DNA from: SLRI01 sp964402505
GTDB taxonomy: Bacteria; Pseudomonadota; Alphaproteobacteria; Geminicoccales; Geminicoccaceae
Direction of reading: 5' to 3'
DNA length: 64,000 nt
Assembly: GCA_964402505.1 (NCBI GenBank)
Contig: CAYOCP010000012.1
Location: 54,901-118,900, forward strand
Part shown: one piece after another, positions 36,106-46,636 of the stretch
How positions within the stretch are numbered: the stretch's first letter is position 1
How the letters are laid out: the number at the start of each line of letters is the position of its first letter
Translations under genes and position numbers: made by a program
The notes under the pieces: generated by a model
What the model was told of the DNA's origin: nothing
Database searches by the model: none
The model's input: the letters and a program-made list of their open reading frames with translations, nothing else

Positions 36106-38187
36106 TCAGGCGACTGCGACCTCTTCGGCGGTGACCAGCGGCGTTACCGAGAAGAGCGCGTCGTTGAAATCGTGATCGCTGCTGGCCAACTGCAGCGGCT
36201 TGTCCTCGAAGGCAACGGTGAAGGAGCCGTCGAGCAAGCCCGAGGTGACCTGGCCGCTGCCGCCGGGATTGAGGCTGTTGGTCAAGGGATCGGCCGAATC
36301 CGCATCGGTCGAATGCAGGATATCGCCGAGCACCAGCGTTTCGGCGCCGTCAGGGGCGGTGTGGACGAGCGTCGGCATGGTATCGGCCACCGACGCCGAG
36401 CCGCCGTTCGAGCGAAAGGCGAGCGTGCCGTCCCCGAATACGGCGGCGTCGTTGAGCGACCAGCCATTGGCGACGAGGAAAAGCCCGAAGCCGGTGCCCG
36501 GGGTGAGGTCGGCAGGATCGAAGAGATCGCTCAAAAGCACCGAATCGCCTGGTGCCAGCGGCCCGCCGCCGGGACGCGCCGCGCTCGACGCATCGGCGCT
36601 CGCATCCTTGTGCTCGATTTGCTCGAAGGCCCAACCGGTGTCGCCGATCGTGCCGTCCGGATCGATCAGATAGACGCCCAGGCTGCTCTGGAAGGCTGCA
36701 ACCTCGTCGACGAAGGCGATCTCCGCATCGCCCGAGGCGCCGATCAGGAAGAGGGGTGCCCCTTGAATCGCCGCATCGGGCAACGGCACTTTCTCCGCCA
36801 AAGGCGGCAAGGGTCCGATCGGCGGGGGCGGCATTCCGCCGAGCTCGAAAGCACCGATGTCGGGCGTGGCATCGCGAAGATAGCCACGCTGATCGAAGAT
36901 CGGGGCGTCCGCCGGATCGGCGCCGCCCAGCGCTGGATTGAAAGCGCTGTCCAGAAGCGCCAATGTCGGGGTCGGCCCGCCATTGTCGGCGAGGACGCCA
37001 CGGAAAACGCCGCTCGTGCCGATCTCCTCGGTCCGGGCGAAGAGCTCGTCCGCGCCCACGTCCAGCCGATCGCCGGCGACGGCGCCATCGATCGAGGCAT
37101 CGCGGAACGTGTTGGCGCCATTGCTGACGATGGCACCGACCACAGTGTCGTCGACGATGCTGTTCGCGATCGTCACTTGCGCATCGCCCTCGACATAGAG
37201 GCCGACGCCCGGCTCGCCGCTGCCGCCACCATTCGCCGAGCCCGAGATGGTGGAGCTCACGATCGAAGCTGTGCTCCCTCCCACCAGATGCAGGGCCGCC
37301 CCATCGATGCCGCTTCCGCTGCTCTCGGCCGTGCGTGTCGCCGCGATCGTGCTGTTGACGAGCTGCAATTCCCCATTGACGATGATGGCGGCCGCCGGCC
37401 CGATGTCGCCGTTGCTGCCATTGTCGTAGAGCGTGCTGCCGATAACGGCGACACTGCCGTTGACCTCGATACCAGCGCCGGAGACGGTGCCGTTCCCGGC
37501 GATGATGCTGTTCTCGACGCGGACCTCGCCGTCGCCGGCGATGCCGAACCCGTAATCGGCGGTGATGCCTGTGATCTGGCTGAGCATGACATCGAGCGAG
37601 GTGTCCTGGAGATCGACGCCAACACCGAAAGTTGGCCCGTCCGTATCGCCGACGATCGTGTCGATCAGCGATACGTGGCCGCGGATGGCGCTGATGCCGA
37701 CGCCCGAATCGGGATTGCCGTCGATCTCGCGGACCTCGATGCGGCTCGCCTGGAGGTCGGTGTCGATCGCCTGGATGCCGACGTTCCTGCCGTTCTGGAC
37801 CGTCAGATCCTCGAGCGACGCCGCCACGTCACCGAGGTCGAGGATCGTGAAGCCGGAATACGGATTGGTGCTCCCGCCGTCGATGCGGATGCCGCCGGGT
37901 CCGCCATCGAGCGGGTCGCCGTCGATGGTGAGATCATCGGTTACGGCCAGAACGCCGAGCCGAAGCCCGATCGTTCCGCCCCTGATCGCGTCCGCGAAGG
38001 TGATGGTGTCGTGGCCGGCGCGGGCATTGGCGGCTCCGATCGCCTCGCGCAGCGACAGGAGGCCATCCTCGGGATCGATGATGTCTGCGAGGGTGGTCAC
38101 CTCGTAGCTCGCCGCGGCAGTCGAGGTTTCGAGCGGCTCGTGGTGAACGAGTGACGCTCGAGCGGTGGGGACATGATGGTTGCGCAT
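36106..38187 (-). CDS. Large beta-helix surface/extracellular protein with DUF4114-like C-terminus
   Basis: 693 residues from ATG 38187, preceded by AAGG. It opens with a CSLREAI-like segment (LLSLREAIGAANARAG) and continues with many short repeats rich in I/V, G, N, D and S (SIIAGNGTVSGAGIEVNG, STISGSANGGGSG), typical of a right-handed parallel beta-helix. DIGAFELGG marks the end of a choice-of-anchor Q module (about residue 445), and the C-terminus has a DUF4114-like DHDFNDALFSV. There is no N-terminal signal peptide, so export by a type I system with a C-terminal signal is plausible. Very few cysteines or lysines. Probably an adhesin or matrix protein; ligand unknown. Confidence 0.75.
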   Translation of the reverse strand: MRNHHVPTARASLVHHEPLETSTAAASYEVTTLADIIDPEDGLLSLREAIGAANARAGHDTITFADAIRGGTIGLRLGVLAVTDDLTIDGDPLDGGPGGIRIDGGSTNPYSGFTILDLGDVAASLEDLTVQNGRNVGIQAIDTDLQASRIEVREIDGNPDSGVGISAIRGHVSLIDTIVGDTDGPTFGVGVDLQDTSLDVMLSQITGITADYGFGIAGDGEVRVENSIIAGNGTVSGAGIEVNGSVAVIGSTLYDNGSNGDIGPAAAIIVNGELQLVNSTIAATRTAESSGSGIDGAALHLVGGSTASIVSSTISGSANGGGSGEPGVGLYVEGDAQVTIANSIVDDTVVGAIVSNGANTFRDASIDGAVAGDRLDVGADELFARTEEIGTSGVFRGVLADNGGPTPTLALLDSAFNPALGGADPADAPIFDQRGYLRDATPDIGAFELGGMPPPPIGPLPPLAEKVPLPDAAIQGAPLFLIGASGDAEIAFVDEVAAFQSSLGVYLIDPDGTIGDTGWAFEQIEHKDASADASSAARPGGGPLAPGDSVLLSDLFDPADLTPGTGFGLFLVANGWSLNDAAVFGDGTLAFRSNGGSASVADTMPTLVHTAPDGAETLVLGDILHSTDADSADPLTNSLNPGGSGQVTSGLLDGSFTVAFEDKPLQLASSDHDFNDALFSVTPLVTAEEVAVA

Positions 38188-38406
38188 GGATGCTGCCTTC
38201 GCCGTCGCGGCCCGCCAACCCGGCTCCGATGCCCTGGATGACCTTGGATGCTGCGCTTTCCCCAAGCGTTCGACAAGAGGCAAGTGCGCCGATCACCATG
38301 GTCTTAGAAGTCTCCGGGAAGGCCGATGCTCTTCGGCAGCGGTCGCAAGCGTGGTCATTTCCAGTGCACACCCCTACTCTCCGGCGCGTTCATCACGAGG
38401 ATCGCC

Positions 38407-39261
38407 ATGCCCGACGCCGAAGCCCTCGCCTTGCTCGCCCGGATCGCCGAGGCCCTGGAGCGGCAGAGTCCGCCGCCTGCCGCCTCGCTCGGGCTGGGTA
38501 CCGCCCGCGCCTATGTGTTCGACGCACCCGCCCGTGCCCTTCGGCCGGTGCCGCGCGTGGCGCGCATCGATTTCGAGCTGCTCTGCGGCATCGACCACGT
38601 GGCCGCGATCCTGCTCGACAACACCCGCCGCTTCTCCAGAGGCCTCCCGGCCAACAACGCGCTGCTCTGGGGTGCGCGCGGTATGGGAAAATCGAGCCTC
38701 GTCAAGGCGGTGCACGGGTTGGTCGAGAGGGAAGGCCAGGATCTCATCCTGATCGAGATCCACCGGGAGGACATCGATTTCCTGCCGCACCTTTTGCACG
38801 ACCTCGCCCGCCAGCCGGACCGCTTCCTCCTCTTCTGCGACGATCTTTCCTTCGATACCGGCGAGAGCAGCTACAAATCCCTGAAGGCCGTGCTGGAGGG
38901 CGGGCTCGAGGGGCGGCCGGCCAACGTCCTCTTCTACGCCACCTCCAACCGCCGCCACCTCATGCCGCGGCAGATGATCGACAACGAGCGCGGCACCGCC
39001 ATCAACCCGGGCGAGGCGGTCGAGGAGAAGGTCTCCCTCTCCGACCGCTTCGGGCTCTGGCTCGGCTTCCACCCCTGCAACCAGGAGACCTTCCTCGCCA
39101 TGGTCGCGCGCTATGCCGGCCATTTCGGCCTCGACGTCGAGCCGGACCGCCTGCGGCGCGAGGCGCTCGAATGGTCCACCACCCGCGGCAGCCGCTCCGG
39201 CCGCGTCGCCTGGCAGTTCATCCAGGACCTCGCGGGCCGTCTGGGTCAGCGGATCGGATAG
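38407..39261 (+). CDS. DUF815 family ATP-binding protein
   Basis: 284-residue AAA-like P-loop ATPase. Walker A is GARGMGKSSLVKA (about residue 96), Walker B LLFCDDLSF (about 141), and TSNRRHLMPRQM plus SLSDRFGLWLGFHPCNQETFL are DUF815 signatures. The ATG is preceded by GAGGA. DUF815 proteins are common but uncharacterised. Stand-alone here, divergent from the beta-helix gene with a 219-bp gap in which nothing else is evident. Confidence 0.88.
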   Translation: MPDAEALALLARIAEALERQSPPPAASLGLGTARAYVFDAPARALRPVPRVARIDFELLCGIDHVAAILLDNTRRFSRGLPANNALLWGARGMGKSSLVKAVHGLVEREGQDLILIEIHREDIDFLPHLLHDLARQPDRFLLFCDDLSFDTGESSYKSLKAVLEGGLEGRPANVLFYATSNRRHLMPRQMIDNERGTAINPGEAVEEKVSLSDRFGLWLGFHPCNQETFLAMVARYAGHFGLDVEPDRLRREALEWSTTRGSRSGRVAWQFIQDLAGRLGQRIG

Positions 39262-39520
39262 GGAAGCCGGCCGCCCGACGCTCCGAGACGAAGCTTGCCG
39301 GGAGCAGCTGCGGCGGATCGAAGCCGTGACCGGTCGGCCGACGCGGTTCAGCCGCGGCATCACGCGCTCCTATCCGCCCACATGGCCTCATGTCGAACCG
39401 CCGGCATGCCGCCTTGCATGCCATGGGTTCGTGGCAGCCGCCGAACCCCTCGGCTCAGGCGATGAACCCGAAAAAGCCATTGTCTTGTGGATCATTCGAT
39501 AAAAGTAGTAATAAAATTTC

Positions 39521-39534
39521 GATAAAATTTTATC
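39521..39534. repeat. Perfect palindrome GATAAAATTTTATC in an AT-rich island
   Basis: A 14-bp perfect palindrome in the stretch 39490-39600, which is strongly AT-rich in an otherwise GC-rich genome. A half-similar GATAAAATTC occurs at about 19639 before the initiating transferase gene. May be a regulator site for the gene at 39687. The rest of 39262-39686 has no gene. Confidence 0.5.
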
Positions 39535-39577
39535 TTCTTTTTTCATAAATATTCGATCATTCCATTATTTTAATCCG

Positions 39578-39605
39578 GTTGACACACTCAAAAGATCGAC
39601 GCTAA
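39578..39605 (+). promoter_or_regulatory. Sigma-70-like promoter upstream of the coiled-coil gene
   Basis: Consensus -35 TTGACA (39578-39583), 16-bp spacer, -10 GCTAAT (39600-39605, four of six matches). The predicted transcript would start near 39612, about 75 bp before the ATG at 39687. One of the best promoter matches in the window. Confidence 0.55.
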
Positions 39606-39686
39606 TTGAGTTTCGTAAATCGGCCATGAACATGCGGCGCACCGGGAACTCTCGGCCGCCGATCGGCGAGCGGAGGATCGAGCGCG

Positions 39687-40154
39687 ATGAACGTCATCAA
39701 CAATTCGACCTTGCTGGTGCGGCGCATAAGCGAGCTTCAGCGGCGGCGCGACATTCTCGTCGAGCGCCAGGACCAGTTGCGCCGCACGCTTCCCGAATGG
39801 GCCTTCGCGCCGCTCGAGCTGGCCGGCATGTCATCCGCGGAAATCCGCGGCATGATGCAGGAGATGGGCCGCGTCGAGAGCGACGCCGGGCTCGACACGC
39901 TCGAGCGCGAGCTGGAGCAGCTCGACCAGCGGATCGAGGAGCTCGAGAACCAGCTCCTGGCCACGCCATCCCGCTCGCTCGATTCGATTCACGCCGTTCT
40001 GGAGCTGGCCCTTTGTCGGTTTCGCGGCCACACCCCGAGCGATCCCAACGACCTCTTCTACGACTACGGCGATGCCCGGGTCCTGAGCTTTCTCGAGCGG
40101 GCCTCCGGCGACATCCGCTCCCTCCTGCAGGAAGCGCATCGCGAAGCCGTGTGA
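39687..40154 (+). CDS. Coiled-coil protein of unknown function
   Basis: 155 residues. Residues 8-35 and 68-95 are heptad-like helices rich in Leu, Glu, Arg and Gln (LVRRISELQRRRDILVERQDQLRR; LERELEQLDQRIEELENQLL); the C-terminal third is globular with FYDYGDARVLSFLERASGDIRSLL. GGAGG lies about 10 bp before the ATG, and a good promoter lies upstream. No signal peptide or membrane segment. I recognise no family; the coding frame is supported by its start signals and amino-acid pattern. It ends 6 bp from the convergent livF-like gene. Confidence 0.7.
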   Translation: MNVINNSTLLVRRISELQRRRDILVERQDQLRRTLPEWAFAPLELAGMSSAEIRGMMQEMGRVESDAGLDTLERELEQLDQRIEELENQLLATPSRSLDSIHAVLELALCRFRGHTPSDPNDLFYDYGDARVLSFLERASGDIRSLLQEAHREAV

Positions 40155-40159
40155 GGCTC

Positions 40160-40867
40160 TCAAACCGCGAGATGACGTCGTTGCAGCTCCGGCCGGGCTC
40201 TCAGCTCGGCCGAGCTGCCCTGCCACACGCTTCGCCCGTTCTCGACGATCACGTTGCGATCGGTCAGCTCGAGCAGCCGGCCGAGATGCGGATCGACCAG
40301 AAGGATGGCGATTCCCGTCGAACGCAGCGCCCGGATGCCCTGCCAGATCAGGCCCCGCACCGCCGGCGCCAGGCCCTCGGTGGCCTCGTCGAGCACGAGC
40401 AGGCGGGGATTGGTGAGCAGGGCCCGGCCGATCGCCAACATCTGCTGCTCGCCTCCGGAGAGCGAGTCGCCCGGATTGCGCCGTCGCTCGGCGAGACGCG
40501 GGAAGAGCTCGAGCACGCGCGGCAGCGACCATTCGCCCGGCCGAGCGGTGGCCAGAAGATTCTCCTCGACACTGAGATTGGCGAAGATCTGCCGCCCCTC
40601 GGGCACGAGCGCGATGCCCCGCCTCGCGATGGCGAACGGCGGCAGCCCCGAGAGGGTCTCCCCCGCGAAACGCACCTCGCCGCCGAGCCTTCTGGTCAGG
40701 TTGAAGAGCGAGCGGATGAGCGTCGTCTTGCCCATGCCGTTGCGGCCGAGCAGCCCCAGGACGGTTCCCGCCTCGACCTCGAGCGACACGCCGAACAGCA
40801 CCTGGGTCGCCCCGTAGCCGACCTCGAGGTCCAAGACCGACAGCATCGGCTCTCTTTCGTCAGCCAT
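40160..40867 (-). CDS. livF: Branched-chain amino-acid-type ABC transporter ATP-binding protein (LivF)
   Basis: 235-residue ATPase. Walker A GLLGRNGMGKTTLIRSL, Q-loop region VPEGRQIFANLSVEENL (the LivF-specific pattern), signature LSGGEQQMLAIGRALL, Walker B LLVLDEATEGLAP, and an H-loop position that reads VDPHLGRLL. Start ATG 40867, overlapping the livG stop by 8 bp. Last gene of the importer operon. The substrate may be an amino acid or another small organic compound handled by this large family. Confidence 0.93.
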   Translation of the reverse strand: MADEREPMLSVLDLEVGYGATQVLFGVSLEVEAGTVLGLLGRNGMGKTTLIRSLFNLTRRLGGEVRFAGETLSGLPPFAIARRGIALVPEGRQIFANLSVEENLLATARPGEWSLPRVLELFPRLAERRRNPGDSLSGGEQQMLAIGRALLTNPRLLVLDEATEGLAPAVRGLIWQGIRALRSTGIAILLVDPHLGRLLELTDRNVIVENGRSVWQGSSAELRARPELQRRHLAV

Positions 40868-41583
40868 CGTCCCGCAAATACGCCTGCTGCACCTCGGGAT
40901 CGGCGCGGATCGCCCGGGGCGTGCCGCTTCTGATGATCGAGCCCCCGACCAGGACGGAGATCCGATCGGCGAGCTGAAACACCACGTCCATGTCGTGCTC
41001 GACGAGAAGGAGGGCATGGTCCCGCTTGAGCTCGGCGAGACGCTGGGTCAAGGCGGGCCGGTCGGTCGGGGCGAGGCCGGCGAAGGGCTCGTCCATGAGG
41101 ATCGCCCGGGGTCGGACCGACACCACCATGGCGAGCTCGACCAGGCGCTGCTGACCATGCGCCAGCTCGCCCGCCGGCCGGCGTGCCACATGCTCGAGGC
41201 CGAGCCCCGCCAGCACGTCGATGCCCTGGGCCATCGCCGGTCGCCACCAGCCGAAGCTGCGTCCCGAGGCCGCCCGGATCGCGAGGCCGACATGCTCGGC
41301 GACCGGGAGCTCCGGAAAGAGCGCCGTTCGCTGGAAGGAGCGGGCGAGCCCGGCTCTGGCCCGCGTTGCCGGACCCTCTCCGTCGAGTCTCCGCCCGGCG
41401 AAGGTGACGGTTCCGGCATCGGCCGGAACGGCGCCGTGCAGGAGGCCGATCAGCGTGCTCTTGCCGGCCCCGTTCGGGCCGATCAGCGCGTGGATCTCCC
41501 CCTCCCCGAGATCGAGCGACACGTCCCGCACGGCGAAGACGCCGCCATAGGCCTTGGCCAGACCTCGCGCCTCGAGCAGCGAG

Positions 41584-41594
<11 letters not shown>
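40860..41594 (-). CDS. livG: Branched-chain amino-acid-type ABC transporter ATP-binding protein (LivG)
   Basis: 244-residue ATPase. Walker A GPNGAGKSTLIGLL, LARSFQRTALFPELPVAEHV (LivG-type Q-loop), and Walker B AILMDEPFAGLAP with the H-loop LLLVEHDMDVVF. The signature region reads LAHGQQRLVELAMV, with LAHGQQ in place of LSGGQ, a common LivG variation. It overlaps livM and livF at its ends, so the four transporter genes are tightly coupled. Confidence 0.93.
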
Positions 41595-42545
<951 letters not shown>

Positions 42546-42549
<4 letters not shown>

Positions 42550-43454
42550 CGGGCGAGGAGACCCCTCGGCCGCAGCGCCAGGACCAGCGCCATCAGAAGA
42601 TAGATCGCCATCGAGGCGACGGCCGGGCCCAGTCCGTCCGCCGTGCCGGCCGGCAGTGCTGCATGGAGCAGCGCCGGCAGGTAGGCCCGGCCCAGCGTGT
42701 CGCCGATACCGACCAGAAGAGCGCCGATGGCGGCCCCGGCGATCGAGCCGATGCCGCCGATCACGACGACGACGAAGGCGAGGATCAAGATGGCCTCGCC
42801 CATGCCCGACTGGATGGCGATGAAGGGGCCGGCGACGATGCCGGCGAGCCCGGCGAGAGCCGCGCCCAGGGCGAAGATGAACCCGTTGAGCCGGTCGATA
42901 TCCACGCCCAGAAGCTGGATCATCTCGGGATTCGAGCTGCCGGCGCGAACCCACATGCCGATCCGCGTGCGCATCACCAGATACCAGAGGCCGACCATCA
43001 CGAGAACGCCGACCAGGATCACCGCGAGGCGGTAGATCGGATAGGGAGCGCCCGGCAGGAGCTCGACCGTGCCGGCGAGCCAGGAAGGCGGATCGAAGGC
43101 CAGAGGTCGGCGGCCGAAGACGAGGCGCACCGTCTCGTTGGCGACGAGGATGACCGCGAAGGTGGCGAGCACCTGATCCAGATGCCCTCGCCCCTTGAGC
43201 CGCCGCACGATCACCCGGTCGAGCGCGAGGCCGAGCAGGGCCGACGCGGCGACGCCGAGCACCAGCCCGAGCAGGAAGGAGCCCGTCGCCGCAACCACGG
43301 TGGCCGCCACGCAAGCCCCCGTCATGAAGAGCGAGCCATGGGCGAGATTTATGAAGTTCATGACGCCGAAGACCAGCGTCAGCCCGGCGGCCATCATGAA
43401 GAGCGTCATGCCGAGCTGCACGCCGTTCAGAAGCTGTTCGAGAAAAAGCAGCAT
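42546..43454 (-). CDS. livH: Branched-chain amino-acid-type ABC transporter permease (LivH)
   Basis: 302-residue inner-membrane permease. LLNGVQLGMTLFMMAAGLTLVFGVMNFINLAHGSLFM is the standard LivH N-terminus, and GVDIDRLNGFIFALGAALAGLAGIVAGPFI plus VVVIGGIGSIAGAAIGALLVG follow. It starts 33 bp after the binding-protein gene. Confidence 0.94.
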
Positions 43455-43487
43455 GCAGCCCGCCCGGAGCCGCCACCGGCGCGTGGT

Positions 43488-44648
43488 CTACATCGCGCAT
43501 TCCGCCGCATAGGCATCGGCGTGGTCCTCGAGCACCTTGCCGATGATTCGATTGGTGACGTTGCCGCTGTCGTCGACATAGGCCTCGCGCACGTAGATGT
43601 CCTGGATCGGGTGCTGGTTCGGCCCGAAGCGGAAATCGCCGCGCACAGAGGCGAAGTCGGCGGCCCTGAGCGCCTCGCGAAACGCATCTTCGTCCGAGAG
43701 GTCGTCGCCGACCGCATCCATCGCACCGAGCAGCAGATTGGCCGTGTCGAAGCCCTGGCTCGCGTAGAGCGTGGGATAGCGGCCGTACTTCTCCTTGAAG
43801 GCGGCGACGAACGCCCTGTTGGCGTCATTGTCCAGATCGGGCGACCATTGCGAGGTGTTCTTGATGCCGACCGCCGCGTCGCCCACCGCGTCGAGGAGCG
43901 TGTCGTCGAAGGAGAAGGCCGGGCCGAAGAACGGGATCTCCTGGCTGATCCCGGCCTGCGCCGCCTGCTTGACGAAGTTGATGCCCATGCCGCCCGGATA
44001 GAAGAAGAAGACCGCGTCGGGTGCCGCGGCGCGCAAATTGGCGAGCTCCGCCGCGTAATCGGTCTGGCCGAGCTGCGTGTAGACCTCGCCGGCGATGCCG
44101 CCCTCGTACATCCGCTTGAAGCCCGTGAGCGCGTCCTTGCCGGCCGGGTAGTTGGGGGCGAGAAGGTAGACGTTGTCGAAGCCCTGATCGGCCACATAGG
44201 CGCCCATGGCGGCATGCAGGTCGTCGTTCTGCCAGGCCACGTTGAAGTAGTTCTCGTGGCAGCCCTTGCCGGCGAGCGCCGATGGTCCGGCATTGGGCGA
44301 GAGGTAGATCATGCCGCTCCTGACCAGCTTGGGCACGACCGCCATGGCGACATTGGAGAAGATGATCCCGGTCATGACCTCCGCCCCGTCGCGCTCGACC
44401 ATGCGCTCGGCGATCTGCACGCCCTTCTCGGGCTCGAGCCCGTCATCCTCGACCAGAAGCTCGACCCGTTCGGTGGCACCCGCCATCTCCAGCGCCAGGA
44501 TGAACCCGTCGCGCACGTCCTGGCCGAGATACCCACCCCCGGTCGAGAGCGTCGTCACCATCCCGACCTTGACCGGCTCGCCACCCGCGACTCCAGCCAT
44601 CAGCCCAAGCGCAGCGACCCCGCCAACCAGCGCTCCCCTCAACCACAT
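43488..44648 (-). CDS. ABC transporter substrate-binding protein (LivJ/LivK family)
   Basis: 386-residue periplasmic protein. The ATG at 44648 is chosen because GGGAGG precedes it and a signal peptide follows (GALVGGVAALGLMAGVAGG). Type I periplasmic fold: KVGMVTTLSTGGGYLGQDVRDGFILAL, ELLVEDDGLEPEKGVQIAERMVE, NYFNVAWQND and FFYPGGMGINFVKQAAQAG. First gene of the importer operon. In this family ligands range from branched-chain amino acids to aromatic acids and amides, and the sequence alone does not fix the ligand. Confidence 0.9.
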   Translation of the reverse strand: MWLRGALVGGVAALGLMAGVAGGEPVKVGMVTTLSTGGGYLGQDVRDGFILALEMAGATERVELLVEDDGLEPEKGVQIAERMVERDGAEVMTGIIFSNVAMAVVPKLVRSGMIYLSPNAGPSALAGKGCHENYFNVAWQNDDLHAAMGAYVADQGFDNVYLLAPNYPAGKDALTGFKRMYEGGIAGEVYTQLGQTDYAAELANLRAAAPDAVFFFYPGGMGINFVKQAAQAGISQEIPFFGPAFSFDDTLLDAVGDAAVGIKNTSQWSPDLDNDANRAFVAAFKEKYGRYPTLYASQGFDTANLLLGAMDAVGDDLSDEDAFREALRAADFASVRGDFRFGPNQHPIQDIYVREAYVDDSGNVTNRIIGKVLEDHADAYAAECAM

Positions 44649-44764
44649 GCCATCCTCCCGCTTCACCTGCTCTTGACCTTGTGACGTCCATCGGATGTCC
44701 CGGCGCGGACGCTCGCCGGTAGCGCGAAGGTGGTGTGATGGCAAGGCCGACGCGGTGAGGCGGC

Positions 44765-45748
44765 TCACGGCACCAGCACGGCGGCACCTGTGAGGGCACC
44801 CCGGCGGAGGTCCGCCAGGGCCTCGTTGGCTCGCTCCAGCGGATAGGTCGTAACCTCGGTGGCCACCTTCGCCCTCGATGCCAGCTCGAGGAACGCTTCG
44901 CCGTCCGCCCGCGTCAGGTTGGCGACCGAGACCAGCCGGCGCTCGCCCCAGAGATCGGCATAAGCGAAGCCGGGAATGTCGCTCATGTGGATGCCGCCGC
45001 AGACCACCGTGCCGCCCTTGCGCACCGCCTCGAGCGCCAGCGGCACGAGAGCGCCCACGGGTGCGAAGATGATCGCCGCATCGAGCGGCTCCGGCGCCAA
45101 CTCGTCCGATCCGCCGGCCCATTCGCAGCCCAGGCGCCGGGCGAAGTTCTGCGCATCGAGATCGCCCGGCCGGGTGAAGGCGAAGAGCCTTCGTCCCTCG
45201 AAACGCGCGAGCTGCGCCAGGATGTGCGCCGCAGCGCCGAAGCCGTAGATGCCGAGCGTCGCCGCCTCGCCCGCCATCACGAGCGAGCGGTAGCCGATCA
45301 GCCCGGCGCAGAGCAGCGGTGCCAGCTCGGCATCCCCCGGCCCTTCCGGCAGCGGGAACACGTAGGCCGCGTCCGCGACGCAGGCCTCGGCATAGCCGCC
45401 ATCGATGGTGTAGCCGGTGAAGCCCGGCGCGTCGCAGAGGTTCTCGGCACCCTTTCGACAGTAGCGGCAGCGGCCGCAGGTGTGACCGAGCCACGGCACG
45501 CCGACCCGCTGACCCGGCTCCAACCCCTGCGCCCCCTCGCCGAGCGCTGCCACCCGGCCGACGATCTCGTGACCCGGGACCAGCGGCAGCTTCGGCCCGG
45601 TCAGCTCGCCGTCGATCACGTGCAGATCGGTCCGACAGACACCGCAGGCGCCGATCTCGATCAGCACCTGACCGGAACCCGGCACCGGCCGCGGCAGATC
45701 GAGAAGCTCGAGCCGCCGGCCCGGCTGCCGGAGAACCATTGCCCGCAT
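44765..45748 (-). CDS. Zinc-dependent alcohol dehydrogenase family protein
   Basis: 327-residue MDR-superfamily oxidoreductase. Catalytic zinc residues appear in GACGVCRTDLHVIDGEL and PGHEIVGRV; the structural zinc lobe is CGRCRYCRKGAENLC. The cofactor domain has TLGIYGFGAAAHILAQLA. GGAGGG precedes the ATG at 45748. The GFTGYTIDGGYAE motif resembles the AdhA/propanol-preferring group. It precedes the ABC importer by 116 bp on the same strand and may oxidise or reduce its substrate, but separate transcription is equally possible. Confidence 0.88.
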   Translation of the reverse strand: MRAMVLRQPGRRLELLDLPRPVPGSGQVLIEIGACGVCRTDLHVIDGELTGPKLPLVPGHEIVGRVAALGEGAQGLEPGQRVGVPWLGHTCGRCRYCRKGAENLCDAPGFTGYTIDGGYAEACVADAAYVFPLPEGPGDAELAPLLCAGLIGYRSLVMAGEAATLGIYGFGAAAHILAQLARFEGRRLFAFTRPGDLDAQNFARRLGCEWAGGSDELAPEPLDAAIIFAPVGALVPLALEAVRKGGTVVCGGIHMSDIPGFAYADLWGERRLVSVANLTRADGEAFLELASRAKVATEVTTYPLERANEALADLRRGALTGAAVLVP

Positions 45749-45853
45749 CTCATCCCTCCATGGCCGACCCGGCCGCGCATGGTAGCGATTGCCCGCCCGC
45801 CGGCCAAGCGGGCGATGCTTGACGCCGCGGTGCGCCGACGCATCTTCAGCGCC

Positions 45854-46636
45854 ATGCGCGCCCTTGCCGCCCTGACCCTCCTCCCCCTCCTCGCCAGCTC
45901 GCCGGCGATGGCAGGGAACGTCGAGGCCGGCTACAGCATGCGCTGGATGGGCATCGAGATCGGCCGCCTCGAGATCGAGCTTCGCACCACGCCGACCGAC
46001 TACCGGCTGGCCTTCGGGGCCCGAACCACCGGCGCCCTCGCCTGGTTCGTCGGCTTCGCGAGCGAAGGCTCGGCCCTGGGCCGGCTCACGCCCGAGGGTC
46101 CGCACGCCACCCTCTACCGGGGCAGCAGCGCCTGGGACGAGGGCGAGAGCCATTGGCAGGTCGGCTTCGCCCCCGACGGCGAGGTGACCGAGCTCGTCCT
46201 CGACGAGGCCAGCCGCGCCGACCGGGAGCCGGTGCCGGCCGAGCTCATGAAAGGCCCCGATCCCTTCACGCTGGCGCTCGGTGCACTCCTCGACGCCACC
46301 GCCGGCAGCAGGCTCGAAGGGCGAAGCTTCGACGGCAAGCGGGCCATGGGCTTCACCATGGATTGCGCCCCGGCGCCGGAGCCGGTGGATCCGGCGGCCC
46401 TGCCCGGACCGCGAGGCGGCGCCCTGCTCTGCAGCGCGGATGGCGAGCTTCTGGCCGGCCGCTCGAAGCGCTGGGGCGATGACGTGGATCGGGAGAATGC
46501 GGGCCGGCGTCCGGCCCGCCTCTGGCTCCTTCCGGGCATCGGCGGGTTGCCGCACTGGCCGGTCCGGATCGAGGCGGAAAGCCGCATGGGAACCGTCACC
46601 ATCGAGCTCGATCGCCTGGTCGACCCCGGCGCCTGA
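45854..46636 (+). CDS. DUF3108 domain-containing exported protein
   Basis: 260 residues with a signal peptide (LAALTLLPLLASSPAMA, cleavage before GNVEAG). The DUF3108 core includes YSMRWMGIEIGRLEIEL, YRLAFGARTTGALAWFVGFASEGSA and the C-terminal WPVRIEAESRMGTVTIELDRL. The domain is beta-rich, periplasmic and of unknown function. The start at 45854 is set by the signal peptide; an in-frame ATG at 45815 exists. Divergent from the alcohol dehydrogenase. Confidence 0.85.
   Translation: MRALAALTLLPLLASSPAMAGNVEAGYSMRWMGIEIGRLEIELRTTPTDYRLAFGARTTGALAWFVGFASEGSALGRLTPEGPHATLYRGSSAWDEGESHWQVGFAPDGEVTELVLDEASRADREPVPAELMKGPDPFTLALGALLDATAGSRLEGRSFDGKRAMGFTMDCAPAPEPVDPAALPGPRGGALLCSADGELLAGRSKRWGDDVDRENAGRRPARLWLLPGIGGLPHWPVRIEAESRMGTVTIELDRLVDPGA

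Noticed and set aside
35812..38154. 780-residue plus-strand open frame over the beta-helix gene
   Set aside because: The minus strand shows clear beta-helix repeats and DUF4114-like motifs; the plus-strand frame has none.
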